A DNA stretch of 64,000 nt from Jiangella mangrovi (GCF_014204975.1 NZ_JACHMM010000001.1:5766037-5830036), one strand, 5' to 3'. Numbered from the stretch's first letter, positions 33,634 to 43,865 are shown. Program-made: numbers and translations. The notes: generated by a model not told the origin, from the letters alone.

Positions 33634-33944
33634 CGGCGATCCGGGTGGGGCTGGATCGGACAAAACGAACGCATGCCCAGGGCCCCCTGCGCGCCACACC
33701 GTGCTGGTCTGGTGTCACGTGCTGGTCTGGCGTCACGCGAGACGGCCGACTTCTACCCAGCGGCGTGACGTGGGACCAGGACGTGACGGTGGACCAGGAC
33801 GTCGGTCCGGCGAGGCGTGCCTACCTCAACACCCCGGCAAGACCTCGAATCCCGGCTAACCGTCAACGCGAAGCAGCACCGCGACCGTATGCTCCCCCGA
33901 GGCACGCAACCGCCCTTCCGCCTCGCCCAGCCGCCGTCCGCCGA
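33634..33944. other. Intergenic stretch with paired 18-bp repeats
   Basis: About 310 bases between the Lrp gene and the convergent end of the MFS gene, with no credible gene. The only structure I see is the 33700-33801 repeat block listed separately. Confidence 0.55.
33700..33801. repeat. Two direct and two inverted 18-bp repeats
   Basis: CGTGCTGGTCTGGTGTCA (33700-33717) is followed at once by CGTGCTGGTCTGGCGTCA (33718-33735). After 30 bases come two units in the opposite orientation, TGACGTGGGACCAGGACG (33766-33783) and TGACGGTGGACCAGGACG (33784-33801). The two pairs face each other and can form a long imperfect stem. The arrangement could be a multi-site operator or a REP-type element. Confidence 0.7.
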
Positions 33945-35168
33945 TCAGCCGCGGGGCTGACGGGGCACGCCTGCGGCCGACGCCACCAGCAGGCCACCCA
34001 CCAGCACGAACGCCGCCGACGCGCCGAACACGCCGGTCGCGACGGCGATCCCGGCGGGCAGCACGACCTGCCCGAGCCGGTTGCCCATGATCCGGATCGA
34101 GAGCGCCGCGCCCCGCGACGCCGACGGGACCGCCTGCACGACCAGCGACATCGTCAGCGGCTGGCCGATGCCGAGCAGGAAGCCGGCGACCACGAGCAGC
34201 ACCGCCAGCAGCCAGACCGGCTCCGACAGCGGCAGCAGCCCCAGCAGCACACCGGTCCCGAAGGTGCTGGCCCAGAGCAGCCGGGTCCGGCCCCAGCGCC
34301 GGAGCATCGGCGGGATCAGCAGCCGCGACAGCACCGACGCGGCCGCCCGCACGCTGAGCAGCAGCCCGACGACGCCGGGGCTGATGCCGCGCTCCTCGCC
34401 GATGACCGGTAGATAGGCGATCAGCAGGTCGACGGCGGTGAGCAGCGTCATGCTGGCGACGATCCCGCCGGCCACGCCGGGCAGCCGCAGGATCCCGAAC
34501 GACCCGGGCGCCGGCGCGGCCGCAGCTGCCGCCGTCCCCCCATCGCCGGCCCCGTCACCCGCCGGAGCCCGCCCCGCGACAGAGTCGCGGTCGCCGAAGC
34601 GCCAGCACACCACCAGCGCCACGCACAACAGCGCGCCGCCGGCGAGGAACGCCCGCCCGGTCGTGATCGTCCGGTCGGCGTCGGTGCTGAGCAGGAGCCC
34701 GGCGATCGGCGGGCCGATCATCTGGCCGACCGACGCGGCCGCGGTGAGCAGGCCGAAGTCGCGGTCCAGCCGGCTGTCCGGGGCGAGCCGCGCGATCACG
34801 GACTGGGCGCCGACCAGGCCGGCCACCGCGCCGGTGCCGAGCACGACGGTCGCCAGCGCCAGCCCCGTCAGGCTCGACGCCAGGTACAGCAGCCCGCTGC
34901 CGATGACCAGCAGGACCGCGCCGCCCTGAACGACGATCGACGGGCGGCGGCGGTCGGACAGCCGGCCTAGCGGGATCGCGACCACGGCCGGCAGCAGCGC
35001 GAACGCGACGACGAGCAGCCCGACCTCGCGGTCGCCGGCGCCGAGGTCGAGCGCGCGGTAGGTCAGCACCGGCCGGATGAGGAAGATCGCGAACTGGGTG
35101 AGCAGGACGTACAGCAGCACTCGACCCAGCCAGCCCGAGGCGGCCGCGCCGAGCCGCCGCCTCAGCAC
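33945..35168 (-). CDS. MFS transporter
   Basis: A 407-residue major facilitator with twelve hydrophobic segments in two halves. The loop 2-3 signature reads IPLGRLSDRRRP, and the second half has LLIPPMLRRWGRTRLLW and GQPLTMSLVVQAVPSASRGAALSIRIMGNRLGQ, as in drug/metabolite exporters. The central loop (residues about 205-235) is Ala/Gly-rich. The start used is GTG 35168; no strong ribosome-binding site is seen. It is divergent from the NmrA-like gene and may export a compound handled with it (inference). Confidence 0.85.
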   Translation of the reverse strand: MLRRRLGAAASGWLGRVLLYVLLTQFAIFLIRPVLTYRALDLGAGDREVGLLVVAFALLPAVVAIPLGRLSDRRRPSIVVQGGAVLLVIGSGLLYLASSLTGLALATVVLGTGAVAGLVGAQSVIARLAPDSRLDRDFGLLTAAASVGQMIGPPIAGLLLSTDADRTITTGRAFLAGGALLCVALVVCWRFGDRDSVAGRAPAGDGAGDGGTAAAAAAPAPGSFGILRLPGVAGGIVASMTLLTAVDLLIAYLPVIGEERGISPGVVGLLLSVRAAASVLSRLLIPPMLRRWGRTRLLWASTFGTGVLLGLLPLSEPVWLLAVLLVVAGFLLGIGQPLTMSLVVQAVPSASRGAALSIRIMGNRLGQVVLPAGIAVATGVFGASAAFVLVGGLLVASAAGVPRQPRG

Positions 35169-35235
35169 GGGCGGCGCAGCAGCTGTGAATCCAATATCAC
35201 AACGCAGGATCCTACGGCCCGGCCTCACGAAAATA

Positions 35236-35266
35236 TGTGCGTACGTCGTACGCGTACGGTGTACGC
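35236..35266. promoter_or_regulatory. GTAC-rich palindrome and promoter of the NmrA-like gene
   Basis: GCGTACG-T-CGTACGC (35239-35253) is a perfect 15-base palindrome, followed by GTAC-GGT-GTAC (35254-35264). TACGCT (35262-35267) ends six bases before ATG 35274, a likely -10 for a leaderless mRNA. The palindromes cover the -35 zone, as expected of a repressor site. The regulator is not in the window; HxlR or TetR types are candidates. Confidence 0.55.
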
Positions 35267-35273
35267 TGTCGCC

Positions 35274-36077
35274 ATGACCATCCTCGTCACCGGCGCCACC
35301 GGCAGCGTCGGCCGCATCGTCCTCGACCACCTCCTCACCCTGGACGCAACAGACGTGCGCGCCCTCGTCCGCGACCCCGCCAAGGCCCAGCTGCCCGACG
35401 GCGTCGACGTCGCTACCGGCTGGGTCGGCGAACCGGACACCCTCGACGGCGCCTTCGACGGCGTCGACCGGATGTACCTGACGTCCTACAGCGACACCGC
35501 GGCCGAGGTCCTCGCCCGCGCCCGCAAGGCCGGCGTCCGGCACGTCGTCAGCCTGTCCGGCGAACGGGAGAGCTGGTGGGGCTCCATCGTCGACGACGTC
35601 GAGGCGTCGGGTCTGGAGTGGACCCACCTCTGGCCCGGCGAGTTCATGGAGAACTCGACCATCTGGGCCGACCAGATCCGCACCACCGGCCAGGTGCGCG
35701 ACGGCTACGCGGACTCCGCCAACGCCGCCATCGCGATGGACGACGTGGCCGCCGTCGCCGCCGTCGCCCTCACCCAGGACGGCCACGTCGGCCGCGCCCA
35801 CACGCTGACCGGCCCCGAGACGCTGACCCGCGCCCAGAAGGTCGAGCGCATCGGCCGCGCCCTGGGCCGCGACCTCCCGTACGTCGAGCTCAGCCGCGAG
35901 GACGCGATCGCCGAGCTCAGCGCCTCGATGGGCGAGTACGCCGAGTGGTACGTCGACGGCGAGGGCCAGCAGGTCGAGCACCCGCAGCAACCCACCACCG
36001 GCGTCGCCGACGTGCTCGGGCGGCCGGCCACGTCGTTCGCCGACTGGGCGAAGACGAACGCCGGCCTGTTCCGCTGA
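35274..36077 (+). CDS. NmrA-like NAD(P)-binding reductase
   Basis: A 267-residue atypical SDR: TILVTGATGSVGRIVLDHLL is the nucleotide motif, followed by VRALVRDPAKA, VRHVVSLSG and LRPGEFMEN-like LWPGEFMENSTIWA. The catalytic Tyr-Lys pair of classical SDRs is not evident, as usual for NmrA/HSCARG or quinone reductase-like members. It may sense or reduce quinones or other electrophiles; that would suit the divergent exporter and palindromic operator. The start at ATG 35274 is supported by TACGCT six bases upstream. Confidence 0.85.
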   Translation: MTILVTGATGSVGRIVLDHLLTLDATDVRALVRDPAKAQLPDGVDVATGWVGEPDTLDGAFDGVDRMYLTSYSDTAAEVLARARKAGVRHVVSLSGERESWWGSIVDDVEASGLEWTHLWPGEFMENSTIWADQIRTTGQVRDGYADSANAAIAMDDVAAVAAVALTQDGHVGRAHTLTGPETLTRAQKVERIGRALGRDLPYVELSREDAIAELSASMGEYAEWYVDGEGQQVEHPQQPTTGVADVLGRPATSFADWAKTNAGLFR

Positions 36078-36135
36078 ACCGAGCCGGCGAACCGAGTCCC
36101 TCGTCATTGACGAACCGCCGCACTAGAGTCGATTT

Positions 36136-36564
36136 GTGACGGTCGTCGTGGTGCTCATCGTGGTCGCGGTGCTCATACTCGCGGCGCTGATCCTCATCTC
36201 CGCGCGGCAGGCCGGCGTCGGCGCTCAACGGCCCTCGCGGTACGGACGGCGACGCCGGGTGCGCATGGCGCCGCGGCTGCGGCTCGAGCGGCTCAGCCAG
36301 CACCGGTACGTGCTGCACAACGACGGTGCCACCGCCGCCTTCGACGTGCGGGTCGACACCAAGGACCTCACCGTCACCGAGGGCGAGACCCACATGCGCG
36401 AGTTCAGCGCCGGCCACGCCCGCGACTTCCTGCTCATCCAGCCCATGCACGGCCACGTCTCGGAGCTGACGGTCCGCTGGCGCAGCCGGCCGGGCGCCGA
36501 CGCCGAGGTGGTGACCGAGCTGGCGCTCGACACCGAGGTCACGTCAGAGGGCCAGGAGGCCTGA
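36136..36564 (+). CDS. Hypothetical single-span membrane protein
   Basis: A 142-residue protein with one N-terminal span ([21 protein letters not shown]), a basic segment ([19 protein letters not shown]), and a small strand-rich cytoplasmic domain ([43 protein letters not shown]). TAGAGT (36124-36129) ends six bases before GTG 36136, giving a probable leaderless start. The domain recalls small beta-sandwiches but I cannot name it. Confidence 0.65.
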   Translation: MTVVVVLIVVAVLILAALILISARQAGVGAQRPSRYGRRRRVRMAPRLRLERLSQHRYVLHNDGATAAFDVRVDTKDLTVTEGETHMREFSAGHARDFLLIQPMHGHVSELTVRWRSRPGADAEVVTELALDTEVTSEGQEA

Positions 36565-36602
36565 CGGCCGTCGCCACGGCGCCGCCCGGAGCTTCCGATC
36601 TC

Positions 36603-36618
36603 GCGGAGTTCGCTCCGC
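36603..36618 (+). terminator. UUCG-capped hairpin
   Basis: GCGGAG (36603-36608), TTCG loop (36609-36612) and CTCCGC (36613-36618) form a perfect stem with a stable UUCG tetraloop 38 bases after the stop of the preceding gene. No T-run follows. It probably ends that transcript before the leaderless promoter TACAGT (36635-36640). Confidence 0.55.
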
Positions 36619-36646
36619 CTCCCTTGTGATGACCTACAGTCGTTCA

Positions 36647-37396
36647 ATGCTGGGCCTGCCGGATCAGATCAAGGCGTGCCTGTTCGATCTGGACGGGGTA
36701 CTCACGCCGACGGCCGACGTGCACAAGGCCGCCTGGACGGCCATGTTCGACGCCTTCCTCCGCGATCGCGCACAAGACGCGGGTGAGCCGTTCGTGCCGT
36801 TCGACCCCGTCCTCGACTACCAGCGCTACGTCGACGGCATGGCGCGCGCCGACGGCGTCCGGCGCTTCCTCGGCTCGCGCGGCATCGTCCTCCCCGAGGG
36901 CACGCACGACGACCCCGTCGACGCCGAGACCGTGAACGGCCTGGGCAACCGCAAGAACGCCGTCCTGCTGCAGCGCCTGCGCGAGACCGGCGTGCGGCCG
37001 TATCCGGGCTCCGTCGCCTACCTGCGGGCCGCGACCGAGGCCGGGTTGCGCCGGGCGGTGGTCTCCGCCAGCGCGAACTGCCGCGAGGTCGTCGCCGCCG
37101 CGGGCATCGAGGACCTGCTGGAGGTACGCGTCGACGGCGTCACCGCCCGGCAGGAGGGGCTGCGCGGCAAGCCGCATCCGGACGCGTTCCTCGCCGCCGC
37201 CGAGCGGCTGGGCGTCGCCCCGGCCGAGGCGGCCGTGTTCGAGGACGCGCTCGCCGGGGTCGAGGCGGGCCGCGCGGGCGACTTCGGCTACGTCGTCGGC
37301 GTCGACCGCGTGGGCCAGACCGACGCCCTGCGCGAGCACGGCGCCGACGTCGTCGTCACCGACCTGGGGGAACTGCTGAACGAGGAGCACGGGTGA
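36647..37396 (+). CDS. Beta-phosphoglucomutase-like HAD hydrolase
   Basis: A 249-residue HAD protein with motif [17 protein letters not shown] (nucleophile and acid/base Asp), motif [10 protein letters not shown], and motif [21 protein letters not shown] and [16 protein letters not shown]. The length and cap match beta-phosphoglucomutase, which converts beta-glucose 1-phosphate to glucose 6-phosphate. The next gene, overlapping by four bases, is a GH65 phosphorylase that would make beta-glucose 1-phosphate, which strengthens the call. TACAGT ends six bases before ATG 36647 (leaderless); GTG 36626 is an alternative. Confidence 0.88.
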   Translation: MLGLPDQIKACLFDLDGVLTPTADVHKAAWTAMFDAFLRDRAQDAGEPFVPFDPVLDYQRYVDGMARADGVRRFLGSRGIVLPEGTHDDPVDAETVNGLGNRKNAVLLQRLRETGVRPYPGSVAYLRAATEAGLRRAVVSASANCREVVAAAGIEDLLEVRVDGVTARQEGLRGKPHPDAFLAAAERLGVAPAEAAVFEDALAGVEAGRAGDFGYVVGVDRVGQTDALREHGADVVVTDLGELLNEEHG

Positions 37397-39765
37397 TCCG
37401 CGAGAGTGCGTACCCGAGCGAGCCGTGGCGTATCCGCGAGGCGGCACTGGACCTCGAGATCCTGGCCCAGTCCGAGTCGGTCTTCGCGCTCTCCAACGGC
37501 CACATCGGCCTGCGCGCCAACCTCGACGAGGGCGAGCCGCACGGTCTTCCCGGCAGCTACCTCAACTCCTTCTACGAGCTGCGCCCGCTGCCGTACGCCG
37601 AGGCCGGCTACGGCTACCCGGAGCAGGGCCAGACGGTCGTCAACGTCACCAACGGCAAGCTGATCCGGCTGCTGGTCGACGACGAGCCGTTCGACGTCCG
37701 CTACGGCGAGGTCCGCTCGCACGAGCGGGTGCTGGACCTGCGCGAAGGCACGCTGGAACGCACGGTCGAGTGGGTGTCCCCCGCGGGTCAGGCCATGCGC
37801 GTGCGCTCGACCCGGCTGGTGTCGTTCACCCAGCGGGCCGTGGCCGCCATCTGCTACGAGGTCGAGCCGCTCGGCGAGGAGACCCGGGTGGTCATCCAGT
37901 CCGGGCTGGTCGCCAACGAGGAGCTCCCGGTCACCAAGAAGGACCCTCGCGTCGCGGCGGTCCTCGAGGAGCCGCTCGAGTCCGAGCAGCACCTCGCCAA
38001 CGGCGCCGGCGGCCTGCTGATCCACCGGACGAAGACCAGCGGGCTGCGCATGGCGGCGGCCATGACCCACGTCGTCGACGGTCCCGACCGCACGTCGGTC
38101 AGCACCGAGGCGTTCCCCGACTGGGCCCGCACCACCATCGCCTGCGTGCTGAAGCCCGGCGAGAAGCTGCGCGTCGTCAAGCTGCTGGCCTACGGCTTCT
38201 CCAGCCGGCGGTCGCTGCCCGCGCTGCGCGACCAGGTGGGCGCGGCGCTGGCGTCGGCCCGGCTCACCGGCTGGGAGGGCCTGCGCCGGGGTCAGCGCGA
38301 GTACCTCGACGCCTACTGGGACGCCGCCGACGTCCGCGTCGACGGCGACCCCGAGGTCCAGCAGGCGGTCCGGTTCGGCCTCTTCCACGTCCTGCAGGCC
38401 GGCGCGCGCAACGAGATGCGGCCCATCGCGGCGAAGGGCCTGACCGGGCCCGGCTACGACGGCCACGCGTTCTGGGACACCGAGATGTTCGTGCTCCCGG
38501 TGCTGACCTACACCAAGCCACAGGCCGCGGCGCAGGCGCTGCGGTGGCGCCACGCCACGCTCGACCTCGCGCGCGACCGCGCCCGCACGCTGGGCCTCAG
38601 GGGCGCCGCGTTCCCGTGGCGCACCATCCGCGGCCACGAGACGTCGGGCTACTGGCCGGCCGGCACCGCCGGGTTCCACATCGGCGCCGACATCGCCGAC
38701 GCCACCATCCGCTACATCCAGGCCACCCGCGACGAGGACTTCGAACGCGAGGTCGGGGTCGAGCTGCTGGTCGAGACCGCGCGGCTGTGGCGCTCGCTCG
38801 GCCACCACGACCGCCACGGCGCGTTCCACATCGACGGCGTGACGGGGCCGGACGAGTACTCGGCCATGGGCCACGACAACGTCTACACGAACCTCATGGC
38901 ACAGCGGAACCTGCTCGGCGCGGCCGACGCCGTCCTCCGCCATACCGAGGTCGCCGCCGCACTGGAGGTCGACGACGAGGAGGCGGCCTCCTGGCGCGAC
39001 GCCGCCAACGCCATGACCGTCCCGTACGACGACGAGCTCGGCGTGCACCAGCAGTCCGAGGGGTTCACGCGGTTCCAGGAGTGGGACTTCGAGGGGACCG
39101 CCCCGGAGGAGTACCCGCTGCTGCTGACCCACCCCTACTTCGACCTCTACCGCCGCCAGGTGTGCAAGCAGGCCGACCTCGTGCTGGCCATGCACTGGCG
39201 CGGCGACGCGTTCTCGCCCGAGGAGAAGGCCCGCAACTTCCACTACTACGACGCCCGGACGGTGCGCGACTCCTCGCTGTCGTCGTGCACCCAGGCGGTG
39301 ATGGCCGCCGAGACCGGGCACCTGGAGCTCGCCCACGACTACCTGGGCGAGGCCGCGATGACCGACCTGCACGACAGCCACGCCAACACCAGCGACGGGG
39401 TGCACCTGGCCTCGCTCGCCGGCTCCTGGCTGGGCCTCGTCGCGGGGTTCGGCGGCATGCGCGACCACGACGGCGTGCTCTCGTTCGCGCCGCGCCTGCC
39501 GAGCCGGATCGCCGGGCTGGACTTCTCGCTGCTCTGGCACGGGCTGCGGCTGCGCGTGAGCGTGCGACCCACCGAGGTCACGTACTACCTGCGCGAGGGC
39601 GACCACGACGACGGGTCGCAGCTGGAGCTGCTGCACCACGGCATGCCGGTCACCGTCCGCACCAGCGCGCCGGTCACCGTCGCCATTCCGCCGGTACCGC
39701 CGCCCGACCCCGAGCCGCAGCAACCCGCCGGTCGGGCCCCGGTCCGCCGCGGAGGGCCCGGATAA
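37393..39765 (+). CDS. Glycoside hydrolase family 65 disaccharide phosphorylase
   Basis: A 790-residue GH65 protein. The N-terminal beta-sandwich begins [30 protein letters not shown]; the helical barrel holds the general acid Glu in [11 protein letters not shown] and the phosphate-binding region [23 protein letters not shown]65 phosphorylases split maltose, trehalose, kojibiose or related sugars into glucose plus beta-glucose 1-phosphate; the specific substrate cannot be read here. The GTG overlaps the phosphoglucomutase stop (GTGA at 37393-37396). The Pro-rich tail ([12 protein letters not shown]) is not part of the fold. Confidence 0.92.
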   Translation: MIRESAYPSEPWRIREAALDLEILAQSESVFALSNGHIGLRANLDEGEPHGLPGSYLNSFYELRPLPYAEAGYGYPEQGQTVVNVTNGKLIRLLVDDEPFDVRYGEVRSHERVLDLREGTLERTVEWVSPAGQAMRVRSTRLVSFTQRAVAAICYEVEPLGEETRVVIQSGLVANEELPVTKKDPRVAAVLEEPLESEQHLANGAGGLLIHRTKTSGLRMAAAMTHVVDGPDRTSVSTEAFPDWARTTIACVLKPGEKLRVVKLLAYGFSSRRSLPALRDQVGAALASARLTGWEGLRRGQREYLDAYWDAADVRVDGDPEVQQAVRFGLFHVLQAGARNEMRPIAAKGLTGPGYDGHAFWDTEMFVLPVLTYTKPQAAAQALRWRHATLDLARDRARTLGLRGAAFPWRTIRGHETSGYWPAGTAGFHIGADIADATIRYIQATRDEDFEREVGVELLVETARLWRSLGHHDRHGAFHIDGVTGPDEYSAMGHDNVYTNLMAQRNLLGAADAVLRHTEVAAALEVDDEEAASWRDAANAMTVPYDDELGVHQQSEGFTRFQEWDFEGTAPEEYPLLLTHPYFDLYRRQVCKQADLVLAMHWRGDAFSPEEKARNFHYYDARTVRDSSLSSCTQAVMAAETGHLELAHDYLGEAAMTDLHDSHANTSDGVHLASLAGSWLGLVAGFGGMRDHDGVLSFAPRLPSRIAGLDFSLLWHGLRLRVSVRPTEVTYYLREGDHDDGSQLELLHHGMPVTVRTSAPVTVAIPPVPPPDPEPQQPAGRAPVRRGGPG

Positions 39766-39809
39766 ACGGGATGATCCTCGCGCCGTCCGCAACGTAGGCT
39801 TGACGGCGT

Positions 39810-42800
39810 ATGCCCACGTCGTCCCCCGGTACCGTTTCCCCGGCCGACCTGCGTGCCCGGCTGCCCGAGCTGATGCTCCGGGACGAGCGGCGCCTCGCCC
39901 GTCGGCTCGACGGCGTACGCAAGTCCCGCTCCGACGAGGCCCGGTCGAAGGCGCTGGCCGAGATCGCTCGAGAGGTCGAGGCCGCCGAGCGCCGCCTCGC
40001 CCGGCGCAAGGCCACCGTCCCCGCCGTCCGCTACCCGCAGGAGCTGCCGGTCAGCCAGCGGCGCGACGACATCGCCGCCGCCATCCGCGACCACCAGGTC
40101 GTCATCGTCGCCGGCGAGACCGGGTCGGGCAAGACGACACAGCTGCCGAAGATCTGCCTCGAGCTGGGCCGGGGCATCCGCGGCACCATCGGGCACACGC
40201 AGCCGCGCCGGCTGGCCGCCCGCACCGTCGCCGAGCGCGTGGCCGAGGAGCTGAACACCGAACTGGGCCGCGCCGTCGGCTACCAGGTCCGGTTCACCGC
40301 CAAGGCGAGCGACGACACGCTGGTCAAGCTCATGACCGACGGCATCCTGCTGGCCGAGATCGGGCAGGACCGGCTGCTACGCCGCTACGACACGCTGATC
40401 ATCGACGAGGCGCACGAGCGCAGCCTCAACATCGACTTCATCCTCGGCTACCTCGAGCAGCTGCTGCCGCAACGCCCCGACCTCAAGGTCATCATCACCT
40501 CGGCGACCATCGACCCCGAGCGGTTCGCCCAGCACTTCGACGACGCGCCGATCATCGAGGTCAGCGGCCGCACGTATCCGGTCGAGGTCCGGTACCGCCC
40601 GCTCGACCTCGAGGACGGCGGGGAGCCGCGCGACCAGATCCAGGCCATCGTCGAGGCCTGCGACGAGCTCGCGCTCGAGCCGTCCGGCGACGTGCTGGTG
40701 TTCCTGTCCGGCGAGCGCGAGATCCGCGACACCGCCGACGCGCTGCGCAAGCGCTACGCCTCGGCGCCGCCGGGAGCGCTCGAGGTCCTCCCGCTCTACG
40801 CCCGCCTGTCCGCCGCCGAGCAGCACCGGGTCTTCCAGCCGCACACCGGCCGGCGCATCGTGCTGGCCACCAACGTCGCCGAGACGTCGCTGACGGTGCC
40901 GGGCATCCGCTACGTCGTCGACCCCGGCACGGCCCGCATCTCGCGCTACAGCAACCGGACCAAGGTGCAGCGGCTGCCCATCGAGCCGGTGTCGCAGGCG
41001 TCGGCACGGCAGCGCACGGGCCGCTGCGGGCGGCTCTCCGACGGCATCTGCATCCGGCTGTACTCCGAAGAGGACTTCGAGTCGCGGCCCACGTTCACCG
41101 AGCCCGAGATCCTGCGCACCAACCTCGCCTCGGTCATCCTGCAGATGACGGCGCTCGGCCTGGGCGACGTCGCGGCGTTCCCGTTCCTCGACCCGCCCGA
41201 CCGGCGCAGCATCGCCGACGGCGTCAACCTGCTGGTCGAGCTGGGCGCGCTCGAGCCCACCGCGCCGGACCCGAAGGACCGCCTCACCACCATGGGCCGG
41301 TCGCTGTCGCAGCTGCCCATCGACCCGCGGCTGGCCCGGATGATCCTCGAGGCGAACCGCAACGGCTGCGTCCGCGAGGTGCTGATCATCGCCGCCGGGC
41401 TGACCATCCAGGACCCGCGCGAGCGCCCGACAGACCAACGCGAGGTCGCCGACGCCTTCCACGCCCGCTTCGCCGACCCCACGTCGGACTTCCTGGCCTT
41501 CCTCAACCTGTGGCGCTACGTCAAGGAGCAGCAGGAGGCGCTGTCGTCCAGCGCGTTCCGCCGCCTCTGCCGCACCGAGCACCTCAACTACCTGCGCATC
41601 CGCGAGTGGCAGGACCTCGAGTCGCAGCTGCGCCAGCTGGTCAAACCGCTCGGCGTCACCCTCAATACGCCGGATGGAACGCCGGAGCACATCCACCAGT
41701 CGCTGCTGTCGGGCCTGCTCTCGCACATCGGCGTCAAGGACGAGTCGGCCAACGAGTACCAGGGCGCCCGCGGCGCGAAGTTCGCGGTCTTCCCCGGGTC
41801 GGGGCTGTTCAAGAAGCCGCCGCGCTGGGTGATGTCGGCCGAGCTGGTCGAGACGTCGCGGCTGTGGGCCCGGGTCAACGCCCGCATCGACCCCGCGTGG
41901 GCCGAGCCGCTGGCCGAGCACCTGGTCAAGCGCACCTATAGCGAGCCGCATTGGGAGCGCAAGGCCGGCGCCGTCATGGGCTACGAGAAGGTCATGCTCT
42001 ACGGCGTCGTCATCGTGCCGCGGCGCAAGGTCACCTACGCGCGGGTCGACCCCGAGCTCAGCCGCGAGCTGTTCATCCGGCACGCGCTGGTCGAGGGCGA
42101 CTGGTCGACGCACCACCGGTTCTTCCACGAGAACCGCGAGCTGCTCGAGGACGTCGAGGAGCTCGAGCACCGCGCCCGCCGCCGCGACATCGTCGTCGAC
42201 GACGAGACCCTGTTCGCCTTCTACGACGAGCGCCTCCCGGCCGACGTCGTCTCGGGCCGGCACTTCGACAGCTGGTGGAAGAAGGCCCAGCACGAGCGGC
42301 CGGACCTGCTGACGTTCAGCACCGACCTGCTGACCACCGACGCCGCCGGCGCCGTCACGCAGGCCGACTACCCCGACACCTGGCGGGCCGGCGACCTCGA
42401 CCTCCGGCTCACGTACCAGTTCGAGCCCGGGGCCAGCGCCGACGGCGTCACGGTCCACATCCCGATCCAGGTGCTGAACCAGGTCGAGCCCGACGGGTTC
42501 GACTGGCAGGTCCCGGGGCTGCGGCCGGAGCTGGTCACGGCGCTGATCAAGGCGCTGCCGAAGCCGCTGCGGCGCTCGTTCGTGCCGGCCCCCGACACCG
42601 CCCGCGAGGCGCTCGCGCAGCTGCCGCCGTCGCCCTCGGGCCAGCCGTTCGCCGCCGCCGTCGCGCGCGTGCTGCACCGGCTGCGGGCCGTGCCACTGAC
42701 GGCGGACGACTTCGACCTCGGCAAGGTGCCCGACCACCTGCGCATGACGTTCCGCGTGCTGGACGAGAAGGGGAGGCTCGCGGCCGAGGGCAAGGACCTC

Positions 42801-43751
42801 GACGCCCTGAAGGTGCAGCTCGAGCAGGAGCTGCGCACGTCCATGGCGGCCGCGGCCAGCAGCATCGAGCGCACCGGCCTGACGGAGTGGCCGGGCGGCG
42901 AGGTGCCGCGCACCTTCGAGCAGCGCCGCTCCGGGCACGTCGTCACCGGCTATCCCGCCCTGGTCGACGACGGCGCCGGCGTGGCGCTGCGAGTCCTGCC
43001 GACCCCCGCCGACCAGGCCCGCGCCATGTGGACGGGCAACCGGCGGCTGCTGCTGCTCAGCGTCGCGTCGCCGACGGCGTTCGTGCAGCGCCACCTCGGC
43101 AACCGCTCGAAACTGGTGCTCAGCCAGAACCCCGACGGCTCGATCGCCGGCCTGCTCGACGACGTCGCCGCGGCCTCGGTCGACTGGCTGGTCGCCGACG
43201 CCGGTGGGCCGGCGTGGGACGAGGCCGGGTTCGCGGCCTTGCGCGCGCGGGTGCGGCAGGACCTCATCGAGACCGTCTTCGAGGTGGTCGCCGACGTCGA
43301 GAAGGTCCTCGAGGTGTCGCACCGGGTCGCGTCGGCGCTGAAGAGCACCTCCAGCCTGGCGCTGACGGCATCCCTGGTCGACGCGCGCGACCACCACGCC
43401 CGGCTCATGGCGCCCGGCTTCGTCACCTCCATCGGCCGGCGGCGACTGCCCGACCTGCTGCGCTACCTGCGCGCCATCGAGCGGCGGCTCGAGAAGCTGC
43501 CGACCAGCCCGCAGCGCGACCACCAGAACATGGACACCGTCCGCCGCGTCACCGAGGAGTACGAGGCCGCGCTGGCCGCCCTCCCACCCGGCCACGGCCC
43601 CACGCCCGCCCACGACGCCGTCCGCTGGCTCATCGAGGAACTGCGCGTCAGCCTGTTCGCCCAGGAGCTGGGCACGGCCCAGCCGGTCTCGGAGAAACGC
43701 CTGCTCAAAGCCATCGACGCCCTCTACGACATTCCCGCTGGACTCGGTTGA
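39810..43751 (+). CDS. hrpA: ATP-dependent RNA helicase HrpA
   Basis: A 1313-residue DEAH-box helicase matching HrpA in size and domain order. Motif I is GETGSGKTTQLPK (near residue 105), motif II DEAH in LIIDEAHERSLNIDF, motif III SATID, motif VI QRTGRCGR; then the winged-helix/ratchet/OB modules and the long HrpA-specific C-terminal domain (DUF3418). HrpA unwinds mRNA and is linked to rescue of stalled ribosomes in E. coli (family knowledge). ATG 39810 follows TAGGCT by nine bases. It stands alone. Confidence 0.93.
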   Translation: MPTSSPGTVSPADLRARLPELMLRDERRLARRLDGVRKSRSDEARSKALAEIAREVEAAERRLARRKATVPAVRYPQELPVSQRRDDIAAAIRDHQVVIVAGETGSGKTTQLPKICLELGRGIRGTIGHTQPRRLAARTVAERVAEELNTELGRAVGYQVRFTAKASDDTLVKLMTDGILLAEIGQDRLLRRYDTLIIDEAHERSLNIDFILGYLEQLLPQRPDLKVIITSATIDPERFAQHFDDAPIIEVSGRTYPVEVRYRPLDLEDGGEPRDQIQAIVEACDELALEPSGDVLVFLSGEREIRDTADALRKRYASAPPGALEVLPLYARLSAAEQHRVFQPHTGRRIVLATNVAETSLTVPGIRYVVDPGTARISRYSNRTKVQRLPIEPVSQASARQRTGRCGRLSDGICIRLYSEEDFESRPTFTEPEILRTNLASVILQMTALGLGDVAAFPFLDPPDRRSIADGVNLLVELGALEPTAPDPKDRLTTMGRSLSQLPIDPRLARMILEANRNGCVREVLIIAAGLTIQDPRERPTDQREVADAFHARFADPTSDFLAFLNLWRYVKEQQEALSSSAFRRLCRTEHLNYLRIREWQDLESQLRQLVKPLGVTLNTPDGTPEHIHQSLLSGLLSHIGVKDESANEYQGARGAKFAVFPGSGLFKKPPRWVMSAELVETSRLWARVNARIDPAWAEPLAEHLVKRTYSEPHWERKAGAVMGYEKVMLYGVVIVPRRKVTYARVDPELSRELFIRHALVEGDWSTHHRFFHENRELLEDVEELEHRARRRDIVVDDETLFAFYDERLPADVVSGRHFDSWWKKAQHERPDLLTFSTDLLTTDAAGAVTQADYPDTWRAGDLDLRLTYQFEPGASADGVTVHIPIQVLNQVEPDGFDWQVPGLRPELVTALIKALPKPLRRSFVPAPDTAREALAQLPPSPSGQPFAAAVARVLHRLRAVPLTADDFDLGKVPDHLRMTFRVLDEKGRLAAEGKDLDALKVQLEQELRTSMAAAASSIERTGLTEWPGGEVPRTFEQRRSGHVVTGYPALVDDGAGVALRVLPTPADQARAMWTGNRRLLLLSVASPTAFVQRHLGNRSKLVLSQNPDGSIAGLLDDVAAASVDWLVADAGGPAWDEAGFAALRARVRQDLIETVFEVVADVEKVLEVSHRVASALKSTSSLALTASLVDARDHHARLMAPGFVTSIGRRRLPDLLRYLRAIERRLEKLPTSPQRDHQNMDTVRRVTEEYEAALAALPPGHGPTPAHDAVRWLIEELRVSLFAQELGTAQPVSEKRLLKAIDALYDIPAGLG

Positions 43752-43769
43752 GTGACGCAACACCCGCGG

Positions 43770-43865
43770 GAGGATTTGCGGAAGACTCCAGGGAGGATCT
43801 GCGGGAGAACGTGGGGAGAATCTGCGGCACAGCGACGAGAGAATCTGCGGGTTTGCTGATAGCGT
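43770..43865 (+). repeat. Four repeats at exact 23-bp spacing, ending in a promoter
   Basis: GAGGATTTGCGG (43770), GAGGATCTGCGG (43793), GAGAATCTGCGG (43816) and GAGAATCTGCGG (43839) start exactly 23 bases apart. The fourth is followed by TAGCGT (43860-43865), seven bases before ATG 43873, a probable -10 for a leaderless mRNA. The 23-base period is close to two helical turns, so the sites would lie on nearly the same face of the DNA. An operator array for the following gene is likely. Confidence 0.75.
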
